Shown: positions 1 to 5,147 of the stretch, piece after piece
How positions within the stretch are numbered: the first letter of the stretch is position 1
Layout: every line of letters begins with the position of its first letter
DNA from: an uncultured Collinsella sp.
GTDB lineage: Bacteria > Actinomycetota > Coriobacteriia > Coriobacteriales > Coriobacteriaceae
DNA length: 6,592 bases
Direction: 5' to 3'
Assembly (NCBI GenBank): GCA_905207425.1
Contig: CAJLLB010000106.1
Span: 1 to 6,592, forward strand
Position numbers and translations under genes: made by a program
Notes under the pieces: model-generated
What the model was told of the DNA's origin: nothing
Seen by the model: the letters and a program-made list of their open reading frames with translations, nothing else
The model's database searches: none

Positions 1-129
1 GGACTTGCAGCGACGGACCTCAGGACACTCTTACACCACGTCTGCGCGCGCGACCCCAGTTGGGGAGGGCTGTTGAAAACTTGGCAGTCCGTTCGGCACC
101 ATTTTTGGCGCGTTCGCGCCAATGCGTGA
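1..129 (+). CDS. Possible 3' end of an upstream gene (partial)
   Basis: Frame 1 is open from the window edge to a TGA at 127-129 and gives 42 residues, including DPSWGGLLKTWQSVRHHFW and ending RVRANA. The aromatic and basic tail reads like a real C-terminus, but I recognise no family. Frame 3 is also open across this stretch, so openness alone proves little. The stretch precedes the endonuclease-like gene in the same direction. It could equally be non-coding; sequence to the left of the window would decide. Confidence 0.33.
   Translation, partial: GLAATDLRTLLHHVCARDPSWGGLLKTWQSVRHHFWRVRANA
105..122. repeat. Perfect 8-bp inverted repeat (TTGGCGCG-TT-CGCGCCAA)
   Basis: TTGGCGCG at 105-112 and its exact reverse complement at 115-122 are separated by two bases. 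As RNA it would form a 7-bp stem with a GTTC tetraloop. It overlaps the last codons of the possible upstream gene and lies about 40 bp before the start of the next gene. No U-run follows directly, so it is not a convincing intrinsic terminator; a protein-binding palindrome or an mRNA hairpin are the alternatives. Confidence 0.5.
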
Positions 130-163
130 CTGACTGGGTTGAAATTCGTGTTTTCCTGTGCCT

Positions 164-1291
164 ATGAAAGATCTACTTTGTGACATATCGGCTTTTAGGT
201 ACTGGCGTTTGCCCCCTCAGGTCCGCGCTCTGTGTCCGCCGCTTCCACGACCGGAAGAAGACCGGCAGCGATATGATCTCGCCCGCAACCCGACGGCTGC
301 GGTCGCGCTCGGTTTTCCGTTGTATACATTGGTTCAGACAAGAAACAAACGGACTTGTCCTGCCAGCATTAGGCAGCGGCTGTTTCTTGGTGAGCTTCCC
401 AGGGAATCCGTACTGGAAACGGAGCATGGGTTTTTGATTACGTCTCCTCTACTGACGGTATTCATCATGTCGCGGCATCTGACGGATCTTCAGCTTCTTT
501 TGGTATTGGCGGAGATGTGTGGCTTGTTTGCGGTGTGTGCCCTGCCGGCGTTACTTGAGACGGAGCTTTCGCGTGCAATTGATTCGGGTGCGATTTCGAC
601 AACGTTCGGTTGGGCGCGCTGCCCGTCCGAGGACGGCACCGCCTCAAATTTATGGCGTCGAGACGCTTTGGTTTTGGGCGGAGACCTTGACCGTTTTTGT
701 TCAGATGTTTGTGGGATGCGTTACGGCAATAGATTTATGGCGGTATCGCAACTCGTTCCATTGGGTGCCGCGTCGCCTTTTGAGGTCGAGGCGTATTTGT
801 TGCTTGGACTGCCGCGAGCCCTGGGAGGCGAAGGTTTTTGCGGCATAGAACTCAATGTCGAAGTGACGTTAAGCACAAGTGCTCGAGCGATTGTGGGAAA
901 GTCCCGTGTGTATATCGATCTACTTCTGTCTTCGCCGGACGGCAGGCGACAGGTGGCCATTGAATGTCAGGGAAAGGCCTCGCACGGACGCGCAGGGGAT
1001 GGCTTGCGTGACGCTGACCGCATGACGGCCCTTCAGGCCATGGGCTACGATGTGCTTCTCCTGACACACAGACAGATATCCGATGAGGATAGATTCCGCG
1101 CGATCGTTAAGGCCATATGCAGGATGCTCGATGCTGAATATCGTGATAAAAGCTCAGATGAGCAAAGGGCTGAGACATTACTCCGGTCTGAACTATTCGT
1201 TGACTGGACAAAATTGGGAGTAATCGACGGGAAGATGCCCGTTAGACACAAAACGGCTCAATCGTGGACGGCTGCGGTTCTAAGTGAGTAG
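164..1291 (+). CDS. Predicted DUF559/VSR-like endonuclease-fold protein, function unknown
   Basis: A 375-residue protein numbered from ATG 164. GTG 158 is in frame and would add two residues; neither start has a visible Shine-Dalgarno, and TGA at 140-142 prevents further extension. The N-terminus carries DISAFRYWRLPP (residues 7-18), and TSPLLTVFIMSRHL starts near residue 93. Both recall a large family of coriobacterial hypothetical proteins whose front halves loosely resemble AbiEi-type antitoxins. The C-terminal part looks like a PD-(D/E)XK/VSR (DUF559-type) fold: a strand ending in YID (D252), then IECQGKASH (E267, Q269, K271, H274), then RDADRMTALQAMGYDVLLLT (about 282-301), the usual basic helix plus final strand. 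The ExQ spacing is a variant of the canonical ExK. Codon use is visibly more AT-tolerant than in the dehydrogenase genes, suggesting an accessory or transferred gene. The gene ends inside an inverted repeat. Nuclease activity is inferred from fold motifs only. Confidence 0.82.
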   Translation: MKDLLCDISAFRYWRLPPQVRALCPPLPRPEEDRQRYDLARNPTAAVALGFPLYTLVQTRNKRTCPASIRQRLFLGELPRESVLETEHGFLITSPLLTVFIMSRHLTDLQLLLVLAEMCGLFAVCALPALLETELSRAIDSGAISTTFGWARCPSEDGTASNLWRRDALVLGGDLDRFCSDVCGMRYGNRFMAVSQLVPLGAASPFEVEAYLLLGLPRALGGEGFCGIELNVEVTLSTSARAIVGKSRVYIDLLLSSPDGRRQVAIECQGKASHGRAGDGLRDADRMTALQAMGYDVLLLTHRQISDEDRFRAIVKAICRMLDAEYRDKSSDEQRAETLLRSELFVDWTKLGVIDGKMPVRHKTAQSWTAAVLSE

Positions 1292-1402
1292 ACTTTTGGC
1301 ACTTTGGCGACCAGGCCGTTTTGCAACAAGTCATTTACCTGCGGCTTTATAAAGCAATATGGGTGGTGTGCTCGGCAAGTTCCAAAAAGTCTACTCACTT
1401 AG
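1280..1402. repeat. Long inverted repeat, MITE-like or relic of two facing copies
   Basis: CTAAGTGAGTAGACTTTT at 1280-1297 recurs exactly as its reverse complement at 1385-1402. With gaps the match runs inward: GGCACTTTGGCGACCA (1298-1313) against GGAACTTGCCGAGCA (read from 1383 to 1369), about 12 of 15 aligned bases. The arms are therefore roughly 34 bp around a short AT-richer core. The left arm contains the last codons and stop of the endonuclease-like gene. I see no target-site duplication outside the arms. It could be a small terminal-inverted-repeat element, the relic of a second gene end of the same type facing the first, or a large hairpin in the 3' UTR. Confidence 0.65.
1344..1355. 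repeat. 12-bp perfect palindrome GCTTTATAAAGC
   Basis: GCTTTATAAAGC is its own reverse complement and sits close to the centre of the inverted-repeat element at 1280-1402. The rest of 1298-1384 shows no believable gene. It may be a binding site or the tip of a hairpin made by the flanking arms; chance is possible for a palindrome this short. Confidence 0.4.
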
Positions 1403-1468
1403 TTTTTGACGAGAAGCCGATGCCGAAGGCGGTCCTATTTCAGGTAGTTAACAAGTTTGTGAGGCACG

Positions 1469-1498
1469 AAAAAGGCCCGAACCATGCGGTCCGGGCCT
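1469..1498 (-). terminator. Rho-independent terminator of the rubrerythrin gene
   Basis: Read on the minus strand, AGGCCCGGACC and GGTTCGGGCCT form an 11-bp stem (one G-U pair) around a GCAT tetraloop, followed directly by TTTTT (complement of 1469-1473). It starts about 35 nt after the rubrerythrin stop codon. It separates that gene from the convergent endonuclease-like gene and the inverted repeat. Confidence 0.92.
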
Positions 1499-1532
1499 CA
1501 TCGAGCTAGAGGTTATGTCTCAGGTTGCTGGC

Positions 1533-2093
1533 TTAGCCGAAGTAGCGCTTGAGCAGGCCGGCGAAAGCCTTGCCGTGGCGAGCCTCGTCGCGAGCCATCT
1601 CGTGCACGGTGTCGTGGATGGCATCGAGGCCAGCGGCCTTGGCGCGCTTAGCAAGATCGGTCTTGCCGGCGGTGGCGCCGTTCTCGGCCTCAACGCGCAT
1701 CTCGAGGTTCTTCTTGGTGGAGTCGGTCACGACCTCGCCCAGGAGCTCAGCGAACTTGGCGGCATGCTCGGCCTCCTCGTGGGCAGCTTTCTCCCAGTAC
1801 AGGCCGATCTCGGGATAGCCCTCGCGATGGGCGACGCGAGCCATGGCCAGGTACATACCGACCTCGGAGCACTCGCCCTCAAAGTTGGCGCGCAGGTCGG
1901 CAACGATGTCCTCAGAGACGCCCTCCATCTTGGCGACGCCCACGACGTGCTCGGCAGCCCACTCGAGCTGGCCCTCCTTCTGCTTCAGGAAACGAGAACC
2001 GGGAACGCCGCACTGGGGGCACTTGAAGTCCTCGGGCAGCTGGTCGCCGTCGAACTCTTCCACATAACCGCAAACGGGGCAAACAAACTTCAT
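1533..2093 (-). CDS. rbr: Reverse rubrerythrin (rubredoxin-first NADH peroxidase)
   Basis: A 186-residue cytoplasmic non-haem iron protein that reduces hydrogen peroxide (and in some anaerobes feeds O2 reduction) with electrons passed through a rubredoxin domain. Residues 1-35 form the rubredoxin-like Fe(SCys)4 knuckle pair, C5PVC8GY and C25PQC28G. Residues 55-186 are the ferritin-like four-helix diiron domain, with E74 in [12 protein letters not shown]107-x-x-H110 (EEAEH), a third-helix cluster around E131-E137, and E170-x-x-H173 (DEARH). This rubredoxin-first order is that of the clostridial reverse rubrerythrins, opposite to classical rubrerythrin. ATG 2093 is chosen because AAAGGA lies 7 nt upstream and [10 protein letters not shown] is the expected N-terminus; a longer in-frame start at 2198 would add an atypical, promoter-overlapping extension. 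It is monocistronic, divergent from the dehydrogenase operon, and has a PerR/Fur-like palindrome upstream. Confidence 0.95.
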   Translation of the reverse strand: MKFVCPVCGYVEEFDGDQLPEDFKCPQCGVPGSRFLKQKEGQLEWAAEHVVGVAKMEGVSEDIVADLRANFEGECSEVGMYLAMARVAHREGYPEIGLYWEKAAHEEAEHAAKFAELLGEVVTDSTKKNLEMRVEAENGATAGKTDLAKRAKAAGLDAIHDTVHEMARDEARHGKAFAGLLKRYFG

Positions 2094-2097
2094 GATT

Positions 2098-2112
2098 CGA
2101 TCCTTTCGATCG
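2098..2112 (-). promoter_or_regulatory. Ribosome-binding site of rubrerythrin within a small hairpin
   Basis: On the minus strand CGATC-GAAAG-GATCG forms a 5-bp stem with a 5-nt loop. The Shine-Dalgarno AAAGGA (2101-2106) occupies the loop and the start of the 3' arm, 7 nt before ATG 2093. Presentation in a loop could favour or modulate ribosome access. The stem is short, so its effect is uncertain. Confidence 0.5.
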
Positions 2113-2124
2113 ATGGCGATTGTG

Positions 2125-2163
2125 CGCTCGTCCGGTCCCGTAAGGGCCCTCTCCGGACGTGCG
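2125..2163 (-). promoter_or_regulatory. Leader hairpin in the rubrerythrin 5' UTR
   Basis: CGTCCGG (2129-2135) and CCGGACG (2153-2159) are perfect complements. The stem extends past one T-T mismatch to CGC (2125-2127) and GCG (2161-2163). Inside the loop, CCC (2137-2139) and GGG (2144-2146) can form a second small stem. No U-run follows in the minus-strand direction, so it is not a terminator. An mRNA-stabilising 5' structure is the likeliest role; I do not recognise a known riboswitch. Confidence 0.5.
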
Positions 2164-2177
2164 TCTTGACGAGTTCT

Positions 2178-2205
2178 ATTATCCATAAATGAAACCAAAT
2201 GTGAA
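2178..2205 (-). promoter_or_regulatory. Probable rubrerythrin promoter
   Basis: Read on the minus strand, TTCACA (2200-2205; 5 of 6 to TTGACA) and GATAAT (2178-2183; 5 of 6 to TATAAT) are separated by 16 bp. Transcription would start near 2171, giving a leader of about 78 nt that contains the hairpins at 2125-2163 and 2098-2112. A weaker alternative is TTGTTT (2230-2235) with TAATAG (2208-2213), also 16 bp apart, which would place the palindrome at 2210-2228 across the promoter core. Confidence 0.55.
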
Positions 2206-2209
2206 GTCT

Positions 2210-2228
2210 ATTAGGAATGATTTTTAAT
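2210..2228. promoter_or_regulatory. PerR/Fur-type 7-1-7 operator candidate
   Basis: ATTAGGAATGATTTTTAAT has the symmetry ATTA-nn-AAT-n-ATT-nn-TAAT, with 7 of 9 base pairs of the dyad matched around a single central base. This is the 7-1-7 geometry of PerR and Fur boxes (PerR consensus about TTATAATnATTATAA). It sits 5 bp upstream of the proposed rubrerythrin -35 and would overlap the alternative promoter. PerR control of rubrerythrins is established in clostridia; its use here is inferred. Confidence 0.45.
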
Positions 2229-2249
2229 AAAACAATTTGAGATATGAAG

Positions 2250-2267
2250 ATGTTGATTGATTAACGA
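2250..2267. promoter_or_regulatory. Rex-like operator candidate 1 (distal)
   Basis: ATGTTGATTGATTAACGA matches the clostridial-type Rex consensus TTGTTAA-N4-TTAACAA at 11 of 14 defined positions. It shares the TGTTGAT half-site with the second box, 64 bp downstream, and lies about 82 bp before the alcohol dehydrogenase start. Confidence 0.42.
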
Positions 2268-2296
2268 TTGGCAGGCCGTCTTTGACCGCCGCTGAG

Positions 2297-2302
2297 TACA
2301 AT
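2297..2302 (+). promoter_or_regulatory. Candidate -10 element for the alcohol dehydrogenase operon
   Basis: TACAAT matches TATAAT at 5 of 6 positions and lies between the two Rex-like boxes, so transcription would start near 2309, just before the second box. No well-spaced -35 is visible: TTGGCA (2268-2273) is 23 bp upstream and TTGACC (2282-2287) only 9 bp. The assignment is therefore tentative and may imply an activator or a non-consensus promoter. Confidence 0.3.
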
Positions 2303-2313
2303 CGGGCGAGCAA

Positions 2314-2331
2314 ATGTTGATCTATCAACAA
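2314..2331. promoter_or_regulatory. Rex-like operator candidate 2 (proximal)
   Basis: The core TGTTGAT-CT-ATCAACA (2315-2330) is a perfect inverted repeat with 7-bp arms. Taken as 18 bp it matches TTGTTAA-N4-TTAACAA at 11 of 14 positions. It lies directly upstream of the AAGGAG Shine-Dalgarno (2335-2340), where a bound repressor would block the start of transcription. Rex senses the NADH/NAD+ ratio and commonly represses alcohol and aldehyde dehydrogenase genes in fermentative Gram-positives. Other repressors that bind short palindromes remain possible. Confidence 0.5.
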
Positions 2332-2348
2332 ATGAAGGAGTTTCCTTT

Positions 2349-3569
2349 ATGCATCTAGCCCGTCGTGCCTGGTGTCGAACATATCAGACGGTTTTTCGCA
2401 TTGCATTGCCGATCCTGCCCTATACCGAGCCGCGCATTTTAGAGCATGCCGAGGATGTGCCCGCGGTGCTTCAAAAGCGCTCGATCCAGAAGGTCCTTAT
2501 CGTGACGGATCCCGGTATTGCACGTTTGGGACTCACGGCATCACTCGAGCGTGCGCTTACGGCTCAGGGGATTGGCGTTACGGTCTATGCCGAAACGCGT
2601 GCGAACCCCACGGTCTCGAATGTGGAGGAGGCGGCGTCCCTGTATCGAGAGCGCGCCTGCCAGGCCATTATCGGTTTTGGCGGAGGATCAGCCATGGACT
2701 GCGCCAAGGGCGTGGGCGCACGCATTGCGCAGCCAAGCAAGCCCATCAACAAGATGCGCGGGCTGCTGCGGATTCATCGTCGCCTGCCGTTGCTCATCGC
2801 CGTTCCCACCACGGCGGGCACGGGGAGCGAGGTCACGCTTGCGGCGGTAATTACCGATGACGAGACGCGCTACAAGTATCCCATTAACGACTTTGTGCTT
2901 ATCCCGCGCTTTGCGGCGCACGACCCCGAGTTTACGCGCGGTCTGCCCGCCTCCATTACGGGGCAGACGGGCATGGACGCCCTGACGCATGCCGTCGAGG
3001 CGTTTATCGGGCGAAGCACCACGCCCTATACGCGCAAGATGGCGCGACAGGCGGTGCAGCTCATCCACGACAATTTGCTCGAGGCCTATGAGCATGGCGA
3101 CGACATGCGTGCGCGTCGCAATATGCTTTTGGCGGCGTATAAGGCGGGCGTTGCGTTTACCCGCTCCTATGTCGGATATGTGCATGCCATCGCGCACAGT
3201 TTGGGCGGCCGATACGGAATTCCGCACGGTTTGGCCAACGCGATCATCCTGCCGCACATGCTTCGCGCTTATGGTGACGCCGCCGCCCCCAAGCTTGCCG
3301 ATCTTGCTCGCATGGCGGGCATTGCGCCGGCTACCGCGCAGGACAGTCTTGCGCTCGAGGCCTTTATCGATTGGGTCGACCGCATGAACGAGGCCCTGGG
3401 AATCCCCAAATATGTCTCGGGTATTCGCCGCTCCGATATTCCGCAAATGGCGGCCCATGCCGATGCCGAGGCCAATCCCCTGTACCCCGTTCCACTTTTG
3501 ATGGACCGCTCGGAGCTCGAGCATATGTACGAGGTCGTCGCGGGTGGTATGTTTGAGGACGAGAACTAG
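2349..3569 (+). CDS. Iron-type (group III) alcohol dehydrogenase
   Basis: A 406-residue cytoplasmic enzyme interconverting an alcohol and an aldehyde with NAD(P)(H). The N-terminal nucleotide-binding half shows GFGGGSAMDCAK (109-120) and VPTTAGTGSE (152-161), both family signatures. The C-terminal helical half carries the metal ligands D210, H214, H279 and H293, spaced much as in FucO, plus conserved H283 in VHAIAHSLGG. The length is slightly above the usual 380-400 because of an extra N-terminal stretch of about 25 residues (RTYQTVFRIALPILPY). ATG 2349 has AAGGAG 8 nt upstream. The aldehyde dehydrogenase follows after 9 bp, so the pair should be co-transcribed and may connect an alcohol, its aldehyde and the acid. 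Two Rex-like boxes upstream suggest redox control. The substrate cannot be read from sequence; short-chain alcohols, diols or fatty alcohols are all possible. Confidence 0.95.
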   Translation: MHLARRAWCRTYQTVFRIALPILPYTEPRILEHAEDVPAVLQKRSIQKVLIVTDPGIARLGLTASLERALTAQGIGVTVYAETRANPTVSNVEEAASLYRERACQAIIGFGGGSAMDCAKGVGARIAQPSKPINKMRGLLRIHRRLPLLIAVPTTAGTGSEVTLAAVITDDETRYKYPINDFVLIPRFAAHDPEFTRGLPASITGQTGMDALTHAVEAFIGRSTTPYTRKMARQAVQLIHDNLLEAYEHGDDMRARRNMLLAAYKAGVAFTRSYVGYVHAIAHSLGGRYGIPHGLANAIILPHMLRAYGDAAAPKLADLARMAGIAPATAQDSLALEAFIDWVDRMNEALGIPKYVSGIRRSDIPQMAAHADAEANPLYPVPLLMDRSELEHMYEVVAGGMFEDEN

Positions 3570-3578
3570 GAGGGTGCC

Positions 3579-4958
3579 ATGAACACCGAGGAAATTGCGC
3601 GCATCGTCGGCGATCAGCGCGCCTACTTTAAGACGCACGCCACGTTTGATGTCGATGCTCGACGTCGCGCGCTCGTGAGTTTACGCGATGCGGTGCGGGC
3701 CCACGAGGCCGATATCGCTCATGCGCTCAAGACCGATTTGGGAAAGTCGCATGACGAGGCCTATATGTGCGAGATTGGCACATCGCTTTCCGAGATTCGA
3801 CATCAGATTGCGCATGTGGCCCGATGGAGTCGTCCGCGCCTGCGTCCGTGCGACCTCGCTAACGCCGTGAGCGTGTGCAAAACGCAAACCGTGCCCTATG
3901 GCGTCACGCTCATCATGGCGCCCTGGAACTATCCGTTTTTGCTGACGCTCGAGCCGCTCGCTGGCGCCCTTGCCGCGGGCAATACCGTGGTCATCAAGCC
4001 GAGCGCCTATGCTCCGGCATCGAGCGCGGTGCTCAGGCAAATCTGTGAAGAGGCATTTGATCCGCGCCTGGTGACGGTTGTCGAGGGCGGGCGCGCCGAG
4101 AACGAAGCGCTGCTCGATGAGCACTGGGACAAGATCTTCTTTACCGGTAGCGTTCCGGTCGGCAAACTCGTTATGGAGCGCGCAAGTAAAAACCTTACGC
4201 CTGTGACGCTTGAGCTGGGCGGAAAGAGTCCCTGCATCGTGGATGCGACGGCAAACTTGAAGGTTGCGGCACGGCGTATCGCCTTTGGTAAATGGCTCAA
4301 CGTGGGGCAGACCTGCGTGGCGCCCGACTACCTGCTGGTCGATACGCGCGTGCACGACGAGCTGCTGGGCCTCATCAAGGAGGAGGTCCGCCGTATGTTT
4401 GGCGAGTATCCGCTCGATAACGAGGACTACGGTCATATTGTCAACGCCAAGCATTTTGCGCGCGTGCGCGGGCTGATCGATCCCGATAAGGTCGTGCTGG
4501 GAGGTACCGCGCGCGAGGCCTCGCTCAAGATCGAGCCGACGATTTTGGACGGCGTGTCCCCCAATGACGCCGTGATGCAGGAGGAGATCTTCGGCCCCAT
4601 TTTGCCAGTGCTGACGTTTGAGAGCCTTGACGAGGCCGAAGCGTTTATTACGGATCGTCCGACGCCGCTGGCCCTGTATATCTTTAGTCAGGATCGCGAG
4701 GTTCAGCAGCGCTTTGTGCGCTACGTGCCCTTTGGCGGCGGCTGCGTTAACGATACCATCATGCATCTGGCTACGAGTCATATGGGCTTTGGCGGCATGG
4801 GCGCGAGCGGCATGGGACAGTACCATGGCCGCGAGAGCTTCGATACGTTTAGCCACAAGAAGAGTATCGTGAACAAGGCAACCTGGCTGGACGTGCCGTT
4901 TCGGTATGCGCCCTACGCAAGCTGGAAGCACAAATTCGTGCGCATGTTTGTGCATTAG
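3579..4958 (+). CDS. Class-3 (ALDH3-like) aldehyde dehydrogenase
   Basis: A 459-residue enzyme oxidising aldehydes to acids with NAD(P)+. Family features appear in order: PWNYPF with the oxyanion-stabilising N117, IKPS with K140, FTGS (188-191) in the Rossmann region, LELGGKSP with E212, GQTC with catalytic C246, and EEIFGP with E336 near the cofactor ribose. Length, the absence of a long N-terminal extension, and the GFGGMGASGMGQYHG and SHKKS stretches fit the ALDH3 group (fatty and aromatic aldehydes) rather than the 480-500-residue ALDH1/2 type. An AGGAGG overlaps the stop codon of the alcohol dehydrogenase (3568-3573) and ATG 3579 follows at 5 nt, a typical translationally close operon pair. 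The C-terminal FRYAPYASWKHKFVRMF is aromatic and basic, reminiscent of membrane-associating ALDH3 tails, though no clear transmembrane helix is seen. The substrate is unknown. Confidence 0.95.
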   Translation: MNTEEIARIVGDQRAYFKTHATFDVDARRRALVSLRDAVRAHEADIAHALKTDLGKSHDEAYMCEIGTSLSEIRHQIAHVARWSRPRLRPCDLANAVSVCKTQTVPYGVTLIMAPWNYPFLLTLEPLAGALAAGNTVVIKPSAYAPASSAVLRQICEEAFDPRLVTVVEGGRAENEALLDEHWDKIFFTGSVPVGKLVMERASKNLTPVTLELGGKSPCIVDATANLKVAARRIAFGKWLNVGQTCVAPDYLLVDTRVHDELLGLIKEEVRRMFGEYPLDNEDYGHIVNAKHFARVRGLIDPDKVVLGGTAREASLKIEPTILDGVSPNDAVMQEEIFGPILPVLTFESLDEAEAFITDRPTPLALYIFSQDREVQQRFVRYVPFGGGCVNDTIMHLATSHMGFGGMGASGMGQYHGRESFDTFSHKKSIVNKATWLDVPFRYAPYASWKHKFVRMFVH

Positions 4959-4966
4959 AAAAGGGC

Positions 4967-5005
4967 GCAGGTAATACGAACAAGTGTTCCTATTACCTGC
5001 ATTTT
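4967..5005 (+). terminator. Terminator of the dehydrogenase operon
   Basis: GCAGGTAATA (4967-4976) pairs with TATTACCTGC (4991-5000). After a C-C mismatch, GAAC pairs with GTTC around an AAGT loop, and ATTTTGCGTT follows. It begins 8 nt after the aldehyde dehydrogenase stop. The U-run is short, but the 14-bp stem is strong. It should isolate the operon from the small membrane-peptide gene downstream. Confidence 0.88.
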
Positions 5006-5042
5006 GCGTTAGACTACTGTTATGGAGCACGGATGGGCCAAC

Positions 5043-5057
5043 TCCCTTTAGAAGGGA
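5043..5057 (+). promoter_or_regulatory. Hairpin sequestering the ribosome-binding site of the small toxin-like gene
   Basis: TCCCTT-TAG-AAGGGA forms a tight stem-loop. Its 3' arm is the Shine-Dalgarno (AAGGGA, 5052-5057), 6 nt before ATG 5064. The anti-Shine-Dalgarno CCCTT is thus encoded immediately upstream. Such self-masking of translation initiation is common in type I toxin mRNAs. No well-formed promoter is evident just upstream; TG-T-TATGGA (5018-5026) is a weak extended -10 candidate. Confidence 0.6.
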
Positions 5058-5063
5058 TTTGGT

Positions 5064-5147
5064 ATGAACGTAAGCGATGTTATTTCGTTATTGGCGTTGT
5101 TGATTGCGGCTATCGAACTCGGTCTGTTTATCGGCCGAATGAAATAG
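5064..5147 (+). CDS. 27-residue membrane peptide, putative holin-like type I toxin
   Basis: The peptide starts MNVSDVISLLALLIAAIEL and ends GLFIGRMK. A short polar N-terminus with one acidic residue (D5) is followed by a single hydrophobic helix (about residues 6-24) interrupted by E18, then a basic tail (R25, K27). This architecture and length match the Fst/TxpA-like or holin-like type I toxins that insert in the cytoplasmic membrane and are widespread in gut Firmicutes and Coriobacteria. ATG 5064 is supported by AAGGGA at 6 nt, which is masked in a hairpin. Directly after the stop come GC-rich hairpins (5147-5230), and a possible antisense promoter lies at 5242-5270, as expected for a toxin mRNA paired with an RNA antitoxin. 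It is separated from the dehydrogenase operon by a terminator. Toxicity is inferred; a regulatory or membrane-modulating micropeptide is the alternative. Confidence 0.7.
   Translation: MNVSDVISLLALLIAAIELGLFIGRMK

Noticed and set aside
1321..1509. Short plus-strand ORF in the intergenic inverted repeat
   Set aside because: It crosses the right repeat arm and the rubrerythrin terminator, lacks a ribosome-binding site and shows no family similarity.
1515..2192. Plus-strand ORF of 225 codons opposite rubrerythrin
   Set aside because: Low-complexity Leu/Gly/Ala/Val-rich translation typical of an antisense frame; rubrerythrin on the other strand is certain.
2094..2198. 35-residue N-terminal extension of rubrerythrin from ATG 2198
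   Set aside because: It would overlap the promoter and leader hairpin and precede the canonical [10 protein letters not shown] start, which has its own Shine-Dalgarno.
2282..2302. TTGACC and TACAAT as a promoter pair for the dehydrogenase operon
   Set aside because: Each hexamer is good but they are only 9 bp apart, too close for a sigma-70-type promoter.
2688..3638. Minus-strand ORF of 316 codons opposite the alcohol dehydrogenase
   Set aside because: Shadow of GC-biased codons in a clearly recognisable enzyme gene; no family features and no ribosome-binding site.
3681..5030. Long minus-strand ORF (449 codons) opposite the aldehyde dehydrogenase
   Set aside because: It is the antisense shadow of a gene with all catalytic motifs intact, has no recognisable domain, and would run through the operon terminator.
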